The notes under the pieces: model-generated
Told to the model about the DNA's origin: nothing
Databases searched by the model: none
Seen by the model: only the letters and a program-made list of their open reading frames with translations
Source: UWMA-0277 sp965183885
GTDB taxonomy: Bacteria; Bacteroidota; Bacteroidia; Flavobacteriales; BACL11
Direction of reading: 5' to 3'
Length of the DNA stretch: 64,000 bases
NCBI GenBank assembly: GCA_965183885.1
Contig: OZ238992.1
Coordinates: forward strand, 930,001-994,000
Shown here: piece by piece, positions 1-7,443 of the stretch
How positions within the stretch are numbered: the first letter of the stretch is position 1
Layout of the letters: every line of letters begins with the position of its first letter
Translations under genes and position numbers: made by a program

Positions 1-277
1 ACATGCATATAATTTAAACATTAGCTCAACTAAATCAATGACAGGTCATTTATTAGGTGCTGCTGGTGTAATTGAATCTATTGCTTGTATTATGGCAGTT
101 AAAAATGATATTATACCACCAACAATTAATCATTCTACTACTGATCCTGAAATTGATGAAAAGTTAAACTTAACTTTTAATAAAGCACAAAAAAGAACAG
201 TTAATTATGCGCTAACAAATACCTTTGGTTTTGGAGGGCATAATGCATCAGTGTTATTTAAAAAATATACATCATAG
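1..277 (+). CDS. fabF: 3-oxoacyl-[ACP] synthase II (FabF), C-terminal fragment
   Basis: This is the last ~92 codons of a condensing enzyme that elongates acyl-ACP in type II fatty acid synthesis in the cytoplasm. The gene enters from outside the window, and the first complete codon is at position 2. Visible family marks are the segment STKSMTGHLLGAAG, which contains the second active-site histidine and the lysine of KAS enzymes, and the C-terminal NTFGFGGHNAS glycine-rich loop. The chain ends normally after the VLFKKY segment. It is followed at once by rnc, the usual fabF-rnc order in Bacteroidota; acpP normally lies upstream, outside the window. The family call is secure. FabF rather than FabB is chosen from the neighbourhood and the C-terminal motif. 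Confidence 0.93.
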   Translation, partial: HAYNLNISSTKSMTGHLLGAAGVIESIACIMAVKNDIIPPTINHSTTDPEIDEKLNLTFNKAQKRTVNYALTNTFGFGGHNASVLFKKYTS

Positions 278-957
278 TTCTTTTTAAATCAATATTTAAG
301 AGGCTTACTTTTTATAGAAAAGGTAAGCCTTTTTTATTTAAGGTCTTAGGGTATAGACCTTCTAATAAAGCGTTATATGAAAAGGCATTAAGACATAAGT
401 CATATAACGAGCATGATAATAATGAACGTTTAGAGTTTTTGGGGGATGCAATCTTAGATTTTGTTGTTTCAGAACAGCTGTATTTAAAAAACCCACTACA
501 AGAAGAAGGGTATTTATCACAACAGAGAGCTTTTATTGTAGGAAGAAAACACCTAAACTTAGTTGGTAAAAAGATTATCCCTGAATCAGAGATTAAGAAT
601 AATTTAAAGCTGGTTACCAAAAATATATATGGTAACGTATTAGAGGCTTTAATAGGAGCTATTTATCTTGATAAAGGTATTGAACATACGCAAAATTTTA
701 TTTTTGAGCATATTTCAAACTCTGAGTTTATAGCTGACCTATCAGATACTGATTATAAAAGCAAGCTTTTAGAAATTTCACAGAGAAAGAAAATAAAGGT
801 AGAGTATAAGGTGTTACAGGAAGAAGGGCCTGATCATAGAAAGGAGTTTTTAGTTGCCGTATTTGTTGATAATAAGCAAAAAGCAGAGGGAAAAGCATCC
901 TCAATAAAGGAAGCTGAGCAAAAAGCAGCTAAAAAAGCATTTAATAGTGTATTTTAG
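274..957 (+). CDS. rnc: Ribonuclease III, no canonical start codon
   Basis: A double-strand-specific endoribonuclease for rRNA and mRNA processing. The reading frame contains the signature NERLEFLGDAIL (codons from 421), carrying the catalytic Glu and Asp, then EALIGAIYLD and a C-terminal double-stranded-RNA-binding domain (about the last 70 residues, ending KAAKKAFNSVF). The frame is open from 262 to 957 but has no ATG, GTG or TTG before the TTG at 439, which lies inside the catalytic motif and cannot be the real start. Homologues carry about 25-30 residues before the LGYRP segment, which puts the start near the ATA at 274; that codon overlaps the fabF stop as ATAG. The start given here is therefore inferred. 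A 16-bp hairpin lies within the first codons. Family is certain, start is not. Confidence 0.85.
   Translation: MVLFKSIFKRLTFYRKGKPFLFKVLGYRPSNKALYEKALRHKSYNEHDNNERLEFLGDAILDFVVSEQLYLKNPLQEEGYLSQQRAFIVGRKHLNLVGKKIIPESEIKNNLKLVTKNIYGNVLEALIGAIYLDKGIEHTQNFIFEHISNSEFIADLSDTDYKSKLLEISQRKKIKVEYKVLQEEGPDHRKEFLVAVFVDNKQKAEGKASSIKEAEQKAAKKAFNSVF
298..336 (+). terminator. Long stem-loop with T-run inside the rnc 5' region
   Basis: Positions 298-313 pair with 318-333 around a 4-base ATAG loop, giving a 16-bp stem with two G-T wobbles, followed by T's to 335. The form is that of an intrinsic terminator for fabF, but it lies within the frame that encodes the RNase III N-terminus. It could instead be an RNase III target that controls its own message, as known for rnc in E. 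coli. The structure is read directly from the sequence; its role is inference. Confidence 0.65.
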
Positions 958-962
958 CCCTG

Positions 963-1376
963 ATGAAAACAAGGCTAACTTTAGATTATAATGAGGAGCT
1001 TGATTTTTCTGTTATTGCAATAAATAGCCATGTTAAATCGTATAAGCTATGTTGGGAGCTAAACAAACTATTCCAATTAAATTTTGAAAAACTAGAAGAT
1101 TATAATACTGAGGGTGGTCTTTGGTTTTCTAGGTATAGAAGCAGTAAGGAAGATGGGGTTGTTTATGATATTGTTGTAAATAGGTCAAAAAAGGGGTATT
1201 TAATTCCTGCTCTTAAAAGTGTAAATTATTTTTTAGTAATAGATAATTATTACGACCAAGATAGTGTTACAGGCTTTATGAATGATTTAAGGAAGCTTTC
1301 TAACATACTACTAGTGTTTAAGGTAGAGGAGGAAAAGTATTTAGAAAAATTTATGTTTAATGATAAGAAAGACTAA
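963..1376 (+). CDS. IPExxxVDY family protein
   Basis: A 137-residue cytoplasmic protein of a Bacteroidota-specific family with no known biochemical role. The family is normally found between rnc and pyk, as here. The name-giving motif is present in degenerate form as IPALKSVNY (around residue 80), with Ala for Glu and Asn for Asp. It has no signal peptide or membrane segment. The start lies 5 bp after the rnc stop and the 3' end overlaps pyk by 17 bp in another frame, so the three genes are probably co-transcribed and translationally linked. The assignment rests on position, size and the partly preserved motif. Confidence 0.75.
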   Translation: MKTRLTLDYNEELDFSVIAINSHVKSYKLCWELNKLFQLNFEKLEDYNTEGGLWFSRYRSSKEDGVVYDIVVNRSKKGYLIPALKSVNYFLVIDNYYDQDSVTGFMNDLRKLSNILLVFKVEEEKYLEKFMFNDKKD

Positions 1377-2775
1377 AATAATAGCAACAATTGGCCCTGC
1401 AACAGAGTCCAAAGAAATGCTGAGAAAACTTATAAAAAGAGGAGTAAACGTGTGTAGATTAAATTTCTCACACCTTCCGCATGCTAAGGCAAAGGAAATA
1501 ATTACATCTATAAAGGAGGTTAATAATGAGTTGAAAGCTCATACTGCAATATTAGCAGATTTACAAGGTCCTAAAATTAGAGTGGGAGAGTTTAAAAAAC
1601 CATTGAATCTTAAAAAAGGAGAAAAGGTTATTTTTAGCACTAAAAAAGGAAAAGGAGAGGTTTATATTAACTATTCTAATTTTGCAAAAGATGTAAACAT
1701 TAAGGATAATGTATTACTTGATGATGGAAAGCTAGCTTTAGAGGTGGTAAGCACCAATAATAAAGATACTGTTACCTTAAAGGTTATTTTTGGAGGACTA
1801 TTGCATTCAAAAAAAGGAGTTAACCTTCCAAACACTAAGATATCATTGCCTTGTTTAACAAAAAAAGATAAAATTGATTTAGATTTTATTTTAGGAGAGA
1901 AGATTGAGTGGGTTGGCCTTTCATTTGTTAGGAATTCAGAAGATATTAAAATTTTAAAGAGAATTATTGCAAAAAGAAAATTAGACCATAAGGTTATTGC
2001 AAAAGTTGAAAAGCCTGAAGCAATAGCTGATATTGATGCTATTATTGAGCAGTCAGATGCTATTATGGTTGCTAGGGGAGATTTAGGGGTTGAGGTTCCT
2101 CCTCATAAGGTTCCTGTATATCAAAAAATGATAGTAGAAAAATGTATAGTAAATGCTAGGCCTGTAGTTATTGCAACACAGATGTTAGAGAGTATGACTA
2201 CTAACCCTACAGCAACTAGAGCTGAGGTTAATGATGTGGCAAACTCTGTAATTGATGGCGCTGATGCTGTAATGTTAAGTGGGGAAACATCTGTAGGGAA
2301 ACACCCTTTAAAAACAGTTGATACTATGCGTAGGATTATAAGGGATGTTGAAAAAAGTGAGCATAATATATCTGAAAATACTGTAGCAAGAGCTTTAAAC
2401 AACAAGAGATTACTTACAAATGCAATTTGTTCTAATGCTTGTAGTATTGCAAAACAGACAAATGCAAAAGCAATTATAGCAATTACTTATTCAGGTTATA
2501 ATGCAATAAAAACTTCTAGTTTTAGGCCTACTCCTTTTATATATGCATTCACAAATAATCATACTATTTTAAACACTTTAAGCTTAGTTTGGGGAGTTAG
2601 AGGTTTTTATTACAAAGGAGGAGTTACAACTGACCAAACTATAAAAGAAACAAAGGAAATATTAAATAAAAAGAAGTGTCTTAAAAAAGGAGACCTTGTA
2701 GTAAATTTAGCAAGCATGCCCGCTCAGGAAATGGGTATGACAAATATGTTGAAATTAAGTAAAGTAAATAATTAA
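1360..2775 (+). CDS. pyk: Pyruvate kinase
   Basis: Catalyses phosphoenolpyruvate + ADP to pyruvate + ATP, the last step of glycolysis. It is 471 residues long, the usual bacterial size. The N-terminus KTKIIATIGPAT and the segment CRLNFSH carry substrate and metal contacts. The active-site block MVARGDLGVEVP and the following IATQMLESM are intact, as is the GADAVMLSGETSVGK motif. The C-terminal domain (from about residue 340) is of normal length. The ATG at 1360 lies inside the preceding gene and gives the expected N-terminus. The next gene starts 3 bp after the stop, so the run rnc to the M42 peptidase is likely one operon. Confidence 0.97.
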   Translation: MIRKTKIIATIGPATESKEMLRKLIKRGVNVCRLNFSHLPHAKAKEIITSIKEVNNELKAHTAILADLQGPKIRVGEFKKPLNLKKGEKVIFSTKKGKGEVYINYSNFAKDVNIKDNVLLDDGKLALEVVSTNNKDTVTLKVIFGGLLHSKKGVNLPNTKISLPCLTKKDKIDLDFILGEKIEWVGLSFVRNSEDIKILKRIIAKRKLDHKVIAKVEKPEAIADIDAIIEQSDAIMVARGDLGVEVPPHKVPVYQKMIVEKCIVNARPVVIATQMLESMTTNPTATRAEVNDVANSVIDGADAVMLSGETSVGKHPLKTVDTMRRIIRDVEKSEHNISENTVARALNNKRLLTNAICSNACSIAKQTNAKAIIAITYSGYNAIKTSSFRPTPFIYAFTNNHTILNTLSLVWGVRGFYYKGGVTTDQTIKETKEILNKKKCLKKGDLVVNLASMPAQEMGMTNMLKLSKVNN

Positions 2776-2778
2776 AAA

Positions 2779-3825
2779 ATGATAAATACAGCACTATTAG
2801 CAGAAATTTGTGAAGTGGCAGGAGCGCCAGGACATGAGCAAAGGGTAAGAGAAATTGTACTAAGAGAGGTAGAATCTTTAGTAGATGAAATAAGAATTGA
2901 CAACATGGGAAATGTTGTTGCAATTAAAAAAGGAAAAGAAAATAAAAGAGTAATGATCGGGGCTCATATGGATGAGATCGGTTTTATTGTAACGCATATA
3001 AATGATAAAGGTTTTATTCATTTCCATACTTTAGGAGGTTTTGACCCTAAAACATTAACAGCGCAAAGAGTAATTATACATGGTACTGAAGATGTAATGG
3101 GAGTAATGGGAAGTAAGCCAATTCATTTAATGAATGCTGCGGATAGAGCTAAGGTGCCAACGATTAAAGATTATTTTATTGATACAGGCAGAAGTAAAGA
3201 AGATTTAGAGAAAATAATTTCAGTTGGAGATACAATTACTAGAGATAGAGAGTTAATTGAAATGGGGGACTGCTTAAACTGTAAGTCTTTAGATAATAGA
3301 GTTTCAGTCTTTATTTTAATAGAGATGTTTAGAGAGATGAAAGAAACTCCTCCTTATGATGTTTATGGAGTGTTTACTGTCCAAGAAGAAATAGGGATTA
3401 GGGGTGCAAATGTTTCAGCATTAGAAATTAACCCTGATTTTGGTTTTGGTTTAGATACGACAATTGCTTGGGATACTCCAGGATCAACTAAGCAAGAGCA
3501 GGTTTCTGCTTTAGGTGATGGTGCTTGTATTAAGGTAATGGACTCAGCTACTGTTTGTGATTACCGTATGGTAAAATATATGAAAGAGGTTGCTAAAAAT
3601 AAAAGCCTAAAAACTCAACTAGAGATTCTACCTGCAGGAGGTACAGACACAGCAGGGATTCAAAGAATGAATCCAGGAGGGTCTATTGCAGGAGCAGTTT
3701 CTATTCCAACAAGACACATACACCAAGTAATTGAGATGGTACACAAAGAGGATGTAAGAGGAGCTATTGACCTGTTAAGGCATTCAGTAGAAAACCTACA
3801 TACTTACGATTGGAGTTTTAGATAA
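2779..3825 (+). CDS. M42 family metallopeptidase (aminopeptidase)
   Basis: A predicted cytoplasmic zinc aminopeptidase of the M42 (FrvX/glutamyl aminopeptidase/PepA-TET) family, 348 residues. Metal-binding and catalytic segments are visible: GAHMDEIGF (His and Asp), LDNRVS, VQEEIGIRGA (the Glu-Glu pair), the GLDT aspartate, and a late histidine in PTRHIHQV. The inserted dimerisation domain occupies about residues 75-165. M42 enzymes form large tetrahedral assemblies that trim peptides. The gene follows pyk by 3 bp and ends at a strong hairpin terminator shared with convergent pheS. Whether it prefers glutamyl, lysyl or other N-termini cannot be told. Confidence 0.92.
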   Translation: MINTALLAEICEVAGAPGHEQRVREIVLREVESLVDEIRIDNMGNVVAIKKGKENKRVMIGAHMDEIGFIVTHINDKGFIHFHTLGGFDPKTLTAQRVIIHGTEDVMGVMGSKPIHLMNAADRAKVPTIKDYFIDTGRSKEDLEKIISVGDTITRDRELIEMGDCLNCKSLDNRVSVFILIEMFREMKETPPYDVYGVFTVQEEIGIRGANVSALEINPDFGFGLDTTIAWDTPGSTKQEQVSALGDGACIKVMDSATVCDYRMVKYMKEVAKNKSLKTQLEILPAGGTDTAGIQRMNPGGSIAGAVSIPTRHIHQVIEMVHKEDVRGAIDLLRHSVENLHTYDWSFR

Positions 3826-3833
3826 TAATAAAA

Positions 3834-3863
3834 ACCCCCACTCATTTGAGTGGGGATTTTTTT
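3834..3863. terminator. Bidirectional intrinsic terminator
   Basis: CCCCACTC at 3836-3843 pairs with GAGTGGGG at 3848-3855 around an ATTT loop. A T-run follows on the + strand and an A-run precedes it, so it can terminate both the M42 peptidase gene and convergent pheS. Confidence 0.9.
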
Positions 3864-4878
3864 AAATAGTTGCTTTAAACTGTTTTAAAAAGCGAGCGTC
3901 GTTTTCAAAAAACAACCTTAAATCCTTTACTTGATATTTAAGCATTGCAATACGCTCTACTCCCATTCCAAATGCAAATCCAGTATATTTTTTAGAGTCA
4001 ATTCCACAGTTTTCTAATACATTAGGGTCTACCATTCCACAACCTAGTATTTCAAGGTACCCTGTATATTTACATACATTACATCCTTTGCCGCTACATA
4101 TATTACAGCTTATATCCACTTCTGCTGAAGGCTCAGTAAAAGGGAAGTAAGAAGGACGTAACCTAATTTTTGTTTTTTCACCAAACATTTCTTTTGCAAA
4201 ATATAAAAGTGTTTGTTTAAGGTCAGCAAAACTTACGTTTTCATCAATATATAAGCCTTCTACTTGATGAAAAATACAATGGGCACGAGCAGAAATAGCT
4301 TCATTTCTATATACCCTCCCTGGTGATAGCGTTCTGATTGGAGGGGTATTATTCTCCATATGCCTAACTTGTACTGATGAAGTATGTGTTCTTAGCAGTA
4401 TGTCAGGGTTTGTTTGTATAAAAAAAGTATCCTGCATATCTCTAGCAGGGTGCTCCTCGGGAAGATTTAGAGCTGAAAAATTATGCCAATCATCTTCAAT
4501 TTCAGGACCTTCTGAAATATTAAAGCCAATACGGTTAAAAATACTTACAATTTCATTTCTTACTAATGAGATAGGGTGCCTACTGCCTAGATTGTCTAAA
4601 GAAACAGGTCTGCTGAAGTCAATTTCTTCTCCTTCCTCTTGGCTTTCAAAACTGCTTTTATAAGCATCTACTTTAGCTTGGGCATTTTGTTTCAAGGTAT
4701 TAATTGCTTGTCCAAATTCTTTTTTATTTTCATTCGGAACATTTTTAAATGCAGCAAATAAATCATTCATTTTACCCTTTTTTCCTAAAAAATCAAGTCT
4801 AAATGCTTCAACCTCTTTTTCAGTTTTTGGAATAAAGCTTTCAACTTCTTGTAGTAAATCCTTAACCTTTTCTAACAT
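3862..4878 (-). CDS. pheS: Phenylalanine-tRNA ligase alpha subunit
   Basis: The catalytic alpha subunit of the (alpha-beta)2 enzyme that charges tRNA-Phe; 338 residues. The N-terminal ~85 residues form the coiled-coil tRNA-binding arm. The class II core follows, with the GPEIEDDWHNF segment, the motif-2-like RVYRNEAISARH-type loop, and motif 3 FGMGVERIAML near the C-terminus. A CxxC-x(3)-CxxC cluster around residue 260, followed by GYLEILGCGMV, is typical of many bacterial PheS. The beta subunit gene (pheT) is not in the window, so the subunits are encoded apart. Confidence 0.97.
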   Translation of the reverse strand: MLEKVKDLLQEVESFIPKTEKEVEAFRLDFLGKKGKMNDLFAAFKNVPNENKKEFGQAINTLKQNAQAKVDAYKSSFESQEEGEEIDFSRPVSLDNLGSRHPISLVRNEIVSIFNRIGFNISEGPEIEDDWHNFSALNLPEEHPARDMQDTFFIQTNPDILLRTHTSSVQVRHMENNTPPIRTLSPGRVYRNEAISARAHCIFHQVEGLYIDENVSFADLKQTLLYFAKEMFGEKTKIRLRPSYFPFTEPSAEVDISCNICSGKGCNVCKYTGYLEILGCGMVDPNVLENCGIDSKKYTGFAFGMGVERIAMLKYQVKDLRLFFENDARFLKQFKATI

Positions 4879-4892
4879 CTTAATTATTTCTA

Positions 4893-4900
4893 TATATTTG
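4893..4900 (+). promoter_or_regulatory. TAnnTTTG -7 box for the 4929 lipoprotein gene
   Basis: TATATTTG fits the Bacteroidota sigma-ABfr -7 consensus TAnnTTTG and lies 29 bp before the start codon of the downstream gene. Confidence 0.5.
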
Positions 4901-4928
4901 CTAATTCAATTACAAAGAAACAATAAAT

Positions 4929-5312
4929 ATGCTAAATAGAATTTTTAAATCAGTAATATTAGGAGTGTTTGCTCTTCTAATTGTAACAAATCTTAGTTCT
5001 TGTAAAAAAGAAAAAGAGACTATTGGTGTTATTATTGTTAAGAAGAGTAACGGATTAGTTGTTTCGGGTGCTAGTGTTAAATTGTGGCCTGATCCTGTTA
5101 ATTCCCCAATAACAGGAGCTTTACCATTAGTATCTTTAACAAAAACAGAATTAACTGATGGAGAAGGAAGGGCTTATTTTACCTATGACTCAGAAATAGT
5201 TTTAAATGTTGAAATTACAAAGAAAGAAGGTAATGACAATTATCATGGACAAAATGTTATTAGACTACTTAAAGAAAAAACTACAACGAAAACAGTGGAG
5301 ATAAGTAAGTAA
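4929..5312 (+). CDS. Small lipoprotein with a carboxypeptidase-regulatory-like fold
   Basis: A 127-residue exported lipoprotein. The N-terminus has basic residues, a hydrophobic stretch and the lipobox LSSC (Cys about residue 25) followed by KKEKE. The mature part reads like a single Ig/transthyretin-like domain of the carboxypeptidase-regulatory type: IIVKKSNGLVVSGASVKLW, then TELTDGEGRAYFTYD, a pattern seen in many Bacteroidota surface proteins. No catalytic residues are visible. The last 32 bp overlap the 3' end of the opposite-strand gene. The function is unknown; the lipoprotein call is firm and the fold call is inference. Confidence 0.75.
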   Translation: MLNRIFKSVILGVFALLIVTNLSSCKKEKETIGVIIVKKSNGLVVSGASVKLWPDPVNSPITGALPLVSLTKTELTDGEGRAYFTYDSEIVLNVEITKKEGNDNYHGQNVIRLLKEKTTTKTVEISK

Positions 5313-5619
5313 TAATAGCTTTCTTCATAAGCGATTCTTGTTCAGCTTCAGATAAATTGTGAATGGCTTTTAGTTCAATCCAGTGTGGCCATCCATCTTT
5401 ATCAACTTTATCAAATCTGTAATATCCAAAGGGACTAAGTATTTTACATACTGCTACATGCAACACATCTTGTTTTTCCTCTCGTTTAAAGCGCTTTATT
5501 CCCATGTTTAATTCTTGTACGCCAATTAGATAAAGAATGCCTTTTAAGGTCATTTCATCATCAAATTGCTTTTCAAGTTTAAGTATTAAAGCATCCCATT
5601 TTTTATTCAATTGATCCAT
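5281..5619 (-). CDS. Conserved hypothetical protein, 112 aa
   Basis: I do not recognise a named family, but the sequence has the look of a conserved Bacteroidota cytoplasmic protein: acidic and helical with no signal peptide. Motifs that look conserved are YLIGVQELNMG, KQDVLHVAVC, SPFGYYRF and DGWPHW. A -7 box (CAAAAGTA read on the + strand, 5624-5631) lies 4 bp upstream of the start. The gene is convergent with the lipoprotein gene, overlapping its 3' end by 32 bp, and is divergent from the CvpA-like gene. Confidence 0.7.
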   Translation of the reverse strand: MDQLNKKWDALILKLEKQFDDEMTLKGILYLIGVQELNMGIKRFKREEKQDVLHVAVCKILSPFGYYRFDKVDKDGWPHWIELKAIHNLSEAEQESLMKKAIITYLSPLFSL

Positions 5620-5623
5620 AGTG

Positions 5624-5631
5624 CAAAAGTA
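5624..5631 (-). promoter_or_regulatory. TAnnTTTG -7 box for the 112-aa protein gene
   Basis: TACTTTTG on the - strand, 4 bp upstream of the ATG at 5619, which would give a near-leaderless mRNA. Confidence 0.45.
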
Positions 5632-5652
5632 ATTTTTAATACCTTTACTTTT

Positions 5653-6198
5653 ATGAATTACTTAGATATTATAATAGTTATTCCTTTATTGTATGGTTTA
5701 ATAAAGGGATTTATGAATGGTTTAATAAAGGAAGTTACAGGCTTACTTTCTTTAGTAGTTGGTATTTATGTGGCTGTTAATTTTTCAGATTACTTACATC
5801 CTAAGTTTACTGAGGTATTGGGAGGGTATGAGGAGTTTATTCCTGTAATTTCATTTGCAACATTATTTTTGATAAGTATTATCCTTATTAAGGTTTTAGG
5901 TTATTTTGCCGATAAACTAACTAATGCTTTAGCTTTAGGAATTATTAGTCGTTTTTTAGGTTCTGTTTTTGGGGTGCTTAAAATGGTGTTACTCTTCAGT
6001 TTCTTAATTGTGATTACAAACGAGTATAACCTTCTTGATAATAAAATTAAAAAAAAATCAGTACTTTATGAGCCTTTAAAAAAGACTTCAGATTATATTA
6101 CACCTCAGTTAAAAAAACACCAATCATTTTTAGATAAAATTGAAGATAAAGCTGAAGAGGCTAAGCAGAAAATAGAGGAGAGGCTTAATGTTCAATAG
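5653..6198 (+). CDS. CvpA family membrane protein
   Basis: A 181-residue integral membrane protein. The N-terminus MNYLDIIIVIPLLYGLIKGF and three further hydrophobic segments (about residues 25-45, 60-80 and 100-120) match the CvpA (colicin V production) family, linked in other bacteria to the envelope and secretion. The last 60 residues are charged and helical. The ATG at 5653 is preferred over an upstream in-frame TTG at 5611, because homologues begin with the same MNYLDI-like start. The 3' end overlaps pgk by 14 bp on the other strand. Confidence 0.88.
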   Translation: MNYLDIIIVIPLLYGLIKGFMNGLIKEVTGLLSLVVGIYVAVNFSDYLHPKFTEVLGGYEEFIPVISFATLFLISIILIKVLGYFADKLTNALALGIISRFLGSVFGVLKMVLLFSFLIVITNEYNLLDNKIKKKSVLYEPLKKTSDYITPQLKKHQSFLDKIEDKAEEAKQKIEERLNVQ

Positions 6199-7375
6199 CA
6201 ACTACTCCAGGTAGTTCTTTTCCTTCTAGGTATTCTAACATAGCTCCACCTCCTGTTGATATATAAGATACTTTTTTTGCAAATCCAAATTGCTTTACCG
6301 CTGCTACTGAATCCCCTCCACCAACTAATGAAAATGCTCCTTTAGATGTTGCTTCGCAAATAGCTTCTCCTATCATTTTTGTACCTTCAGAAAAGTTTTC
6401 CATTTCAAAAACACCCATTGGTCCATTCCAGATAATAGTTTTAGAGTTTAAGATGGCATTTCTAAATAATTGAATACTCTCTTTTCCGATATCTAAGCCC
6501 ATAAAACCATTAGGAATGTCAGTAGTTGCAGTTGTATTTGTATTGGCTTCATTTTTAAAATTATCAGCGTTTACCGAGTCAATAGGAAGTAATAAGTTTA
6601 CTCCTTTTTCTTTTGCTTGTGCAATTAAAGTTTTAGCAAGAGCTACTTTGTCGTCTTCAACTAAAGAATTTCCAATGCTACCACCCATTGCTTTTGCAAA
6701 GGTATAAGCCATTCCTCCTCCAATTATTAGATTGTCTACTTTATCAAATAATGAAGTTATTACATCAATTTTACCTGATATTTTTGCTCCTCCAATAATA
6801 GCAGTAAAAGGTCTTTCAGGTTTATTAAGAGCTTGCTTTAAGCTAGAAATTTCATTGCTCAGTAAGAGGCCAAAGTATTTATTATTTGGGAAGTATTCTG
6901 CAATTATAGCAGTTGAAGCATGTGCCCTATGTGCGGTTCCAAATGCATCATTAACATATACATCAGCTAGTTCTGCTAATTGTTTTGCAAAAGATTTGTC
7001 GCCTTTCTTTTCTTCAGCATAAAATCGAAGGTTTTCTAAAACAAGAATATCTCCATTTTCCATTTTTTTTATTGTTGAAGTCGTATTGTCTCCAATACAG
7101 TCACTACTAAAATCAACAGGTGAGTTAAGTAGCTTTGCAAGGTGTGGCACGGTATGTTTTAATGAAAAACGTTCTTCAAAACCATTTTTCGGCCTTCCAA
7201 GGTGTGACATAATGATTGCTTTTCCACCATCTGCAATTATTTTTTTAAGAGTTGGTAATGCAGCTTGTATTCTACTATCATCTGTAATGTTGAAATGTTC
7301 GTCTAATGGAACATTAAAATCTACTCTTATTAATACTCGTTTTCCTGCTAAGTTAATGTCGCTGATATTTTTCAT
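6185..7375 (-). CDS. pgk: Phosphoglycerate kinase
   Basis: Catalyses 1,3-bisphosphoglycerate + ADP to 3-phosphoglycerate + ATP in glycolysis; 396 residues, normal length. Motifs: KRVLIRVDFNVP near the N-terminus, IIMSHLGRPKNG, the hinge and nucleotide segment IGGAKISGK, IIWNGPMGVFE, and the C-terminal LVGGGDSVAAVKQF phosphate loop. It is transcribed from a divergent promoter region shared with holB and converges on the CvpA-like gene. Confidence 0.98.
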   Translation of the reverse strand: MKNISDINLAGKRVLIRVDFNVPLDEHFNITDDSRIQAALPTLKKIIADGGKAIIMSHLGRPKNGFEERFSLKHTVPHLAKLLNSPVDFSSDCIGDNTTSTIKKMENGDILVLENLRFYAEEKKGDKSFAKQLAELADVYVNDAFGTAHRAHASTAIIAEYFPNNKYFGLLLSNEISSLKQALNKPERPFTAIIGGAKISGKIDVITSLFDKVDNLIIGGGMAYTFAKAMGGSIGNSLVEDDKVALAKTLIAQAKEKGVNLLLPIDSVNADNFKNEANTNTTATTDIPNGFMGLDIGKESIQLFRNAILNSKTIIWNGPMGVFEMENFSEGTKMIGEAICEATSKGAFSLVGGGDSVAAVKQFGFAKKVSYISTGGGAMLEYLEGKELPGVVAIEH

Positions 7376-7379
7376 GCTG

Positions 7380-7387
7380 CAAAAGTA
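7380..7387 (-). promoter_or_regulatory. TAnnTTTG -7 box for pgk
   Basis: TACTTTTG on the - strand, 4 bp upstream of the pgk start codon. Confidence 0.5.
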
Positions 7388-7418
7388 AAATAAAAGCCAA
7401 AATTCAACACAATTTATT

Positions 7419-7426
7419 TACATTTG
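7419..7426 (+). promoter_or_regulatory. TAnnTTTG -7 box for the holB operon
   Basis: TACATTTG lies 17 bp before the holB start. Together with the pgk box it makes a compact divergent promoter region of 68 bp. Confidence 0.55.
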
Positions 7427-7443
7427 ACAGAAAGAAATTTTAA

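Noticed and set aside
439..957. TTG at 439 as the rnc start
   Set aside because: It would remove the catalytic Glu of NERLEF and the N-terminal helices of RNase III, so it cannot give an active enzyme.
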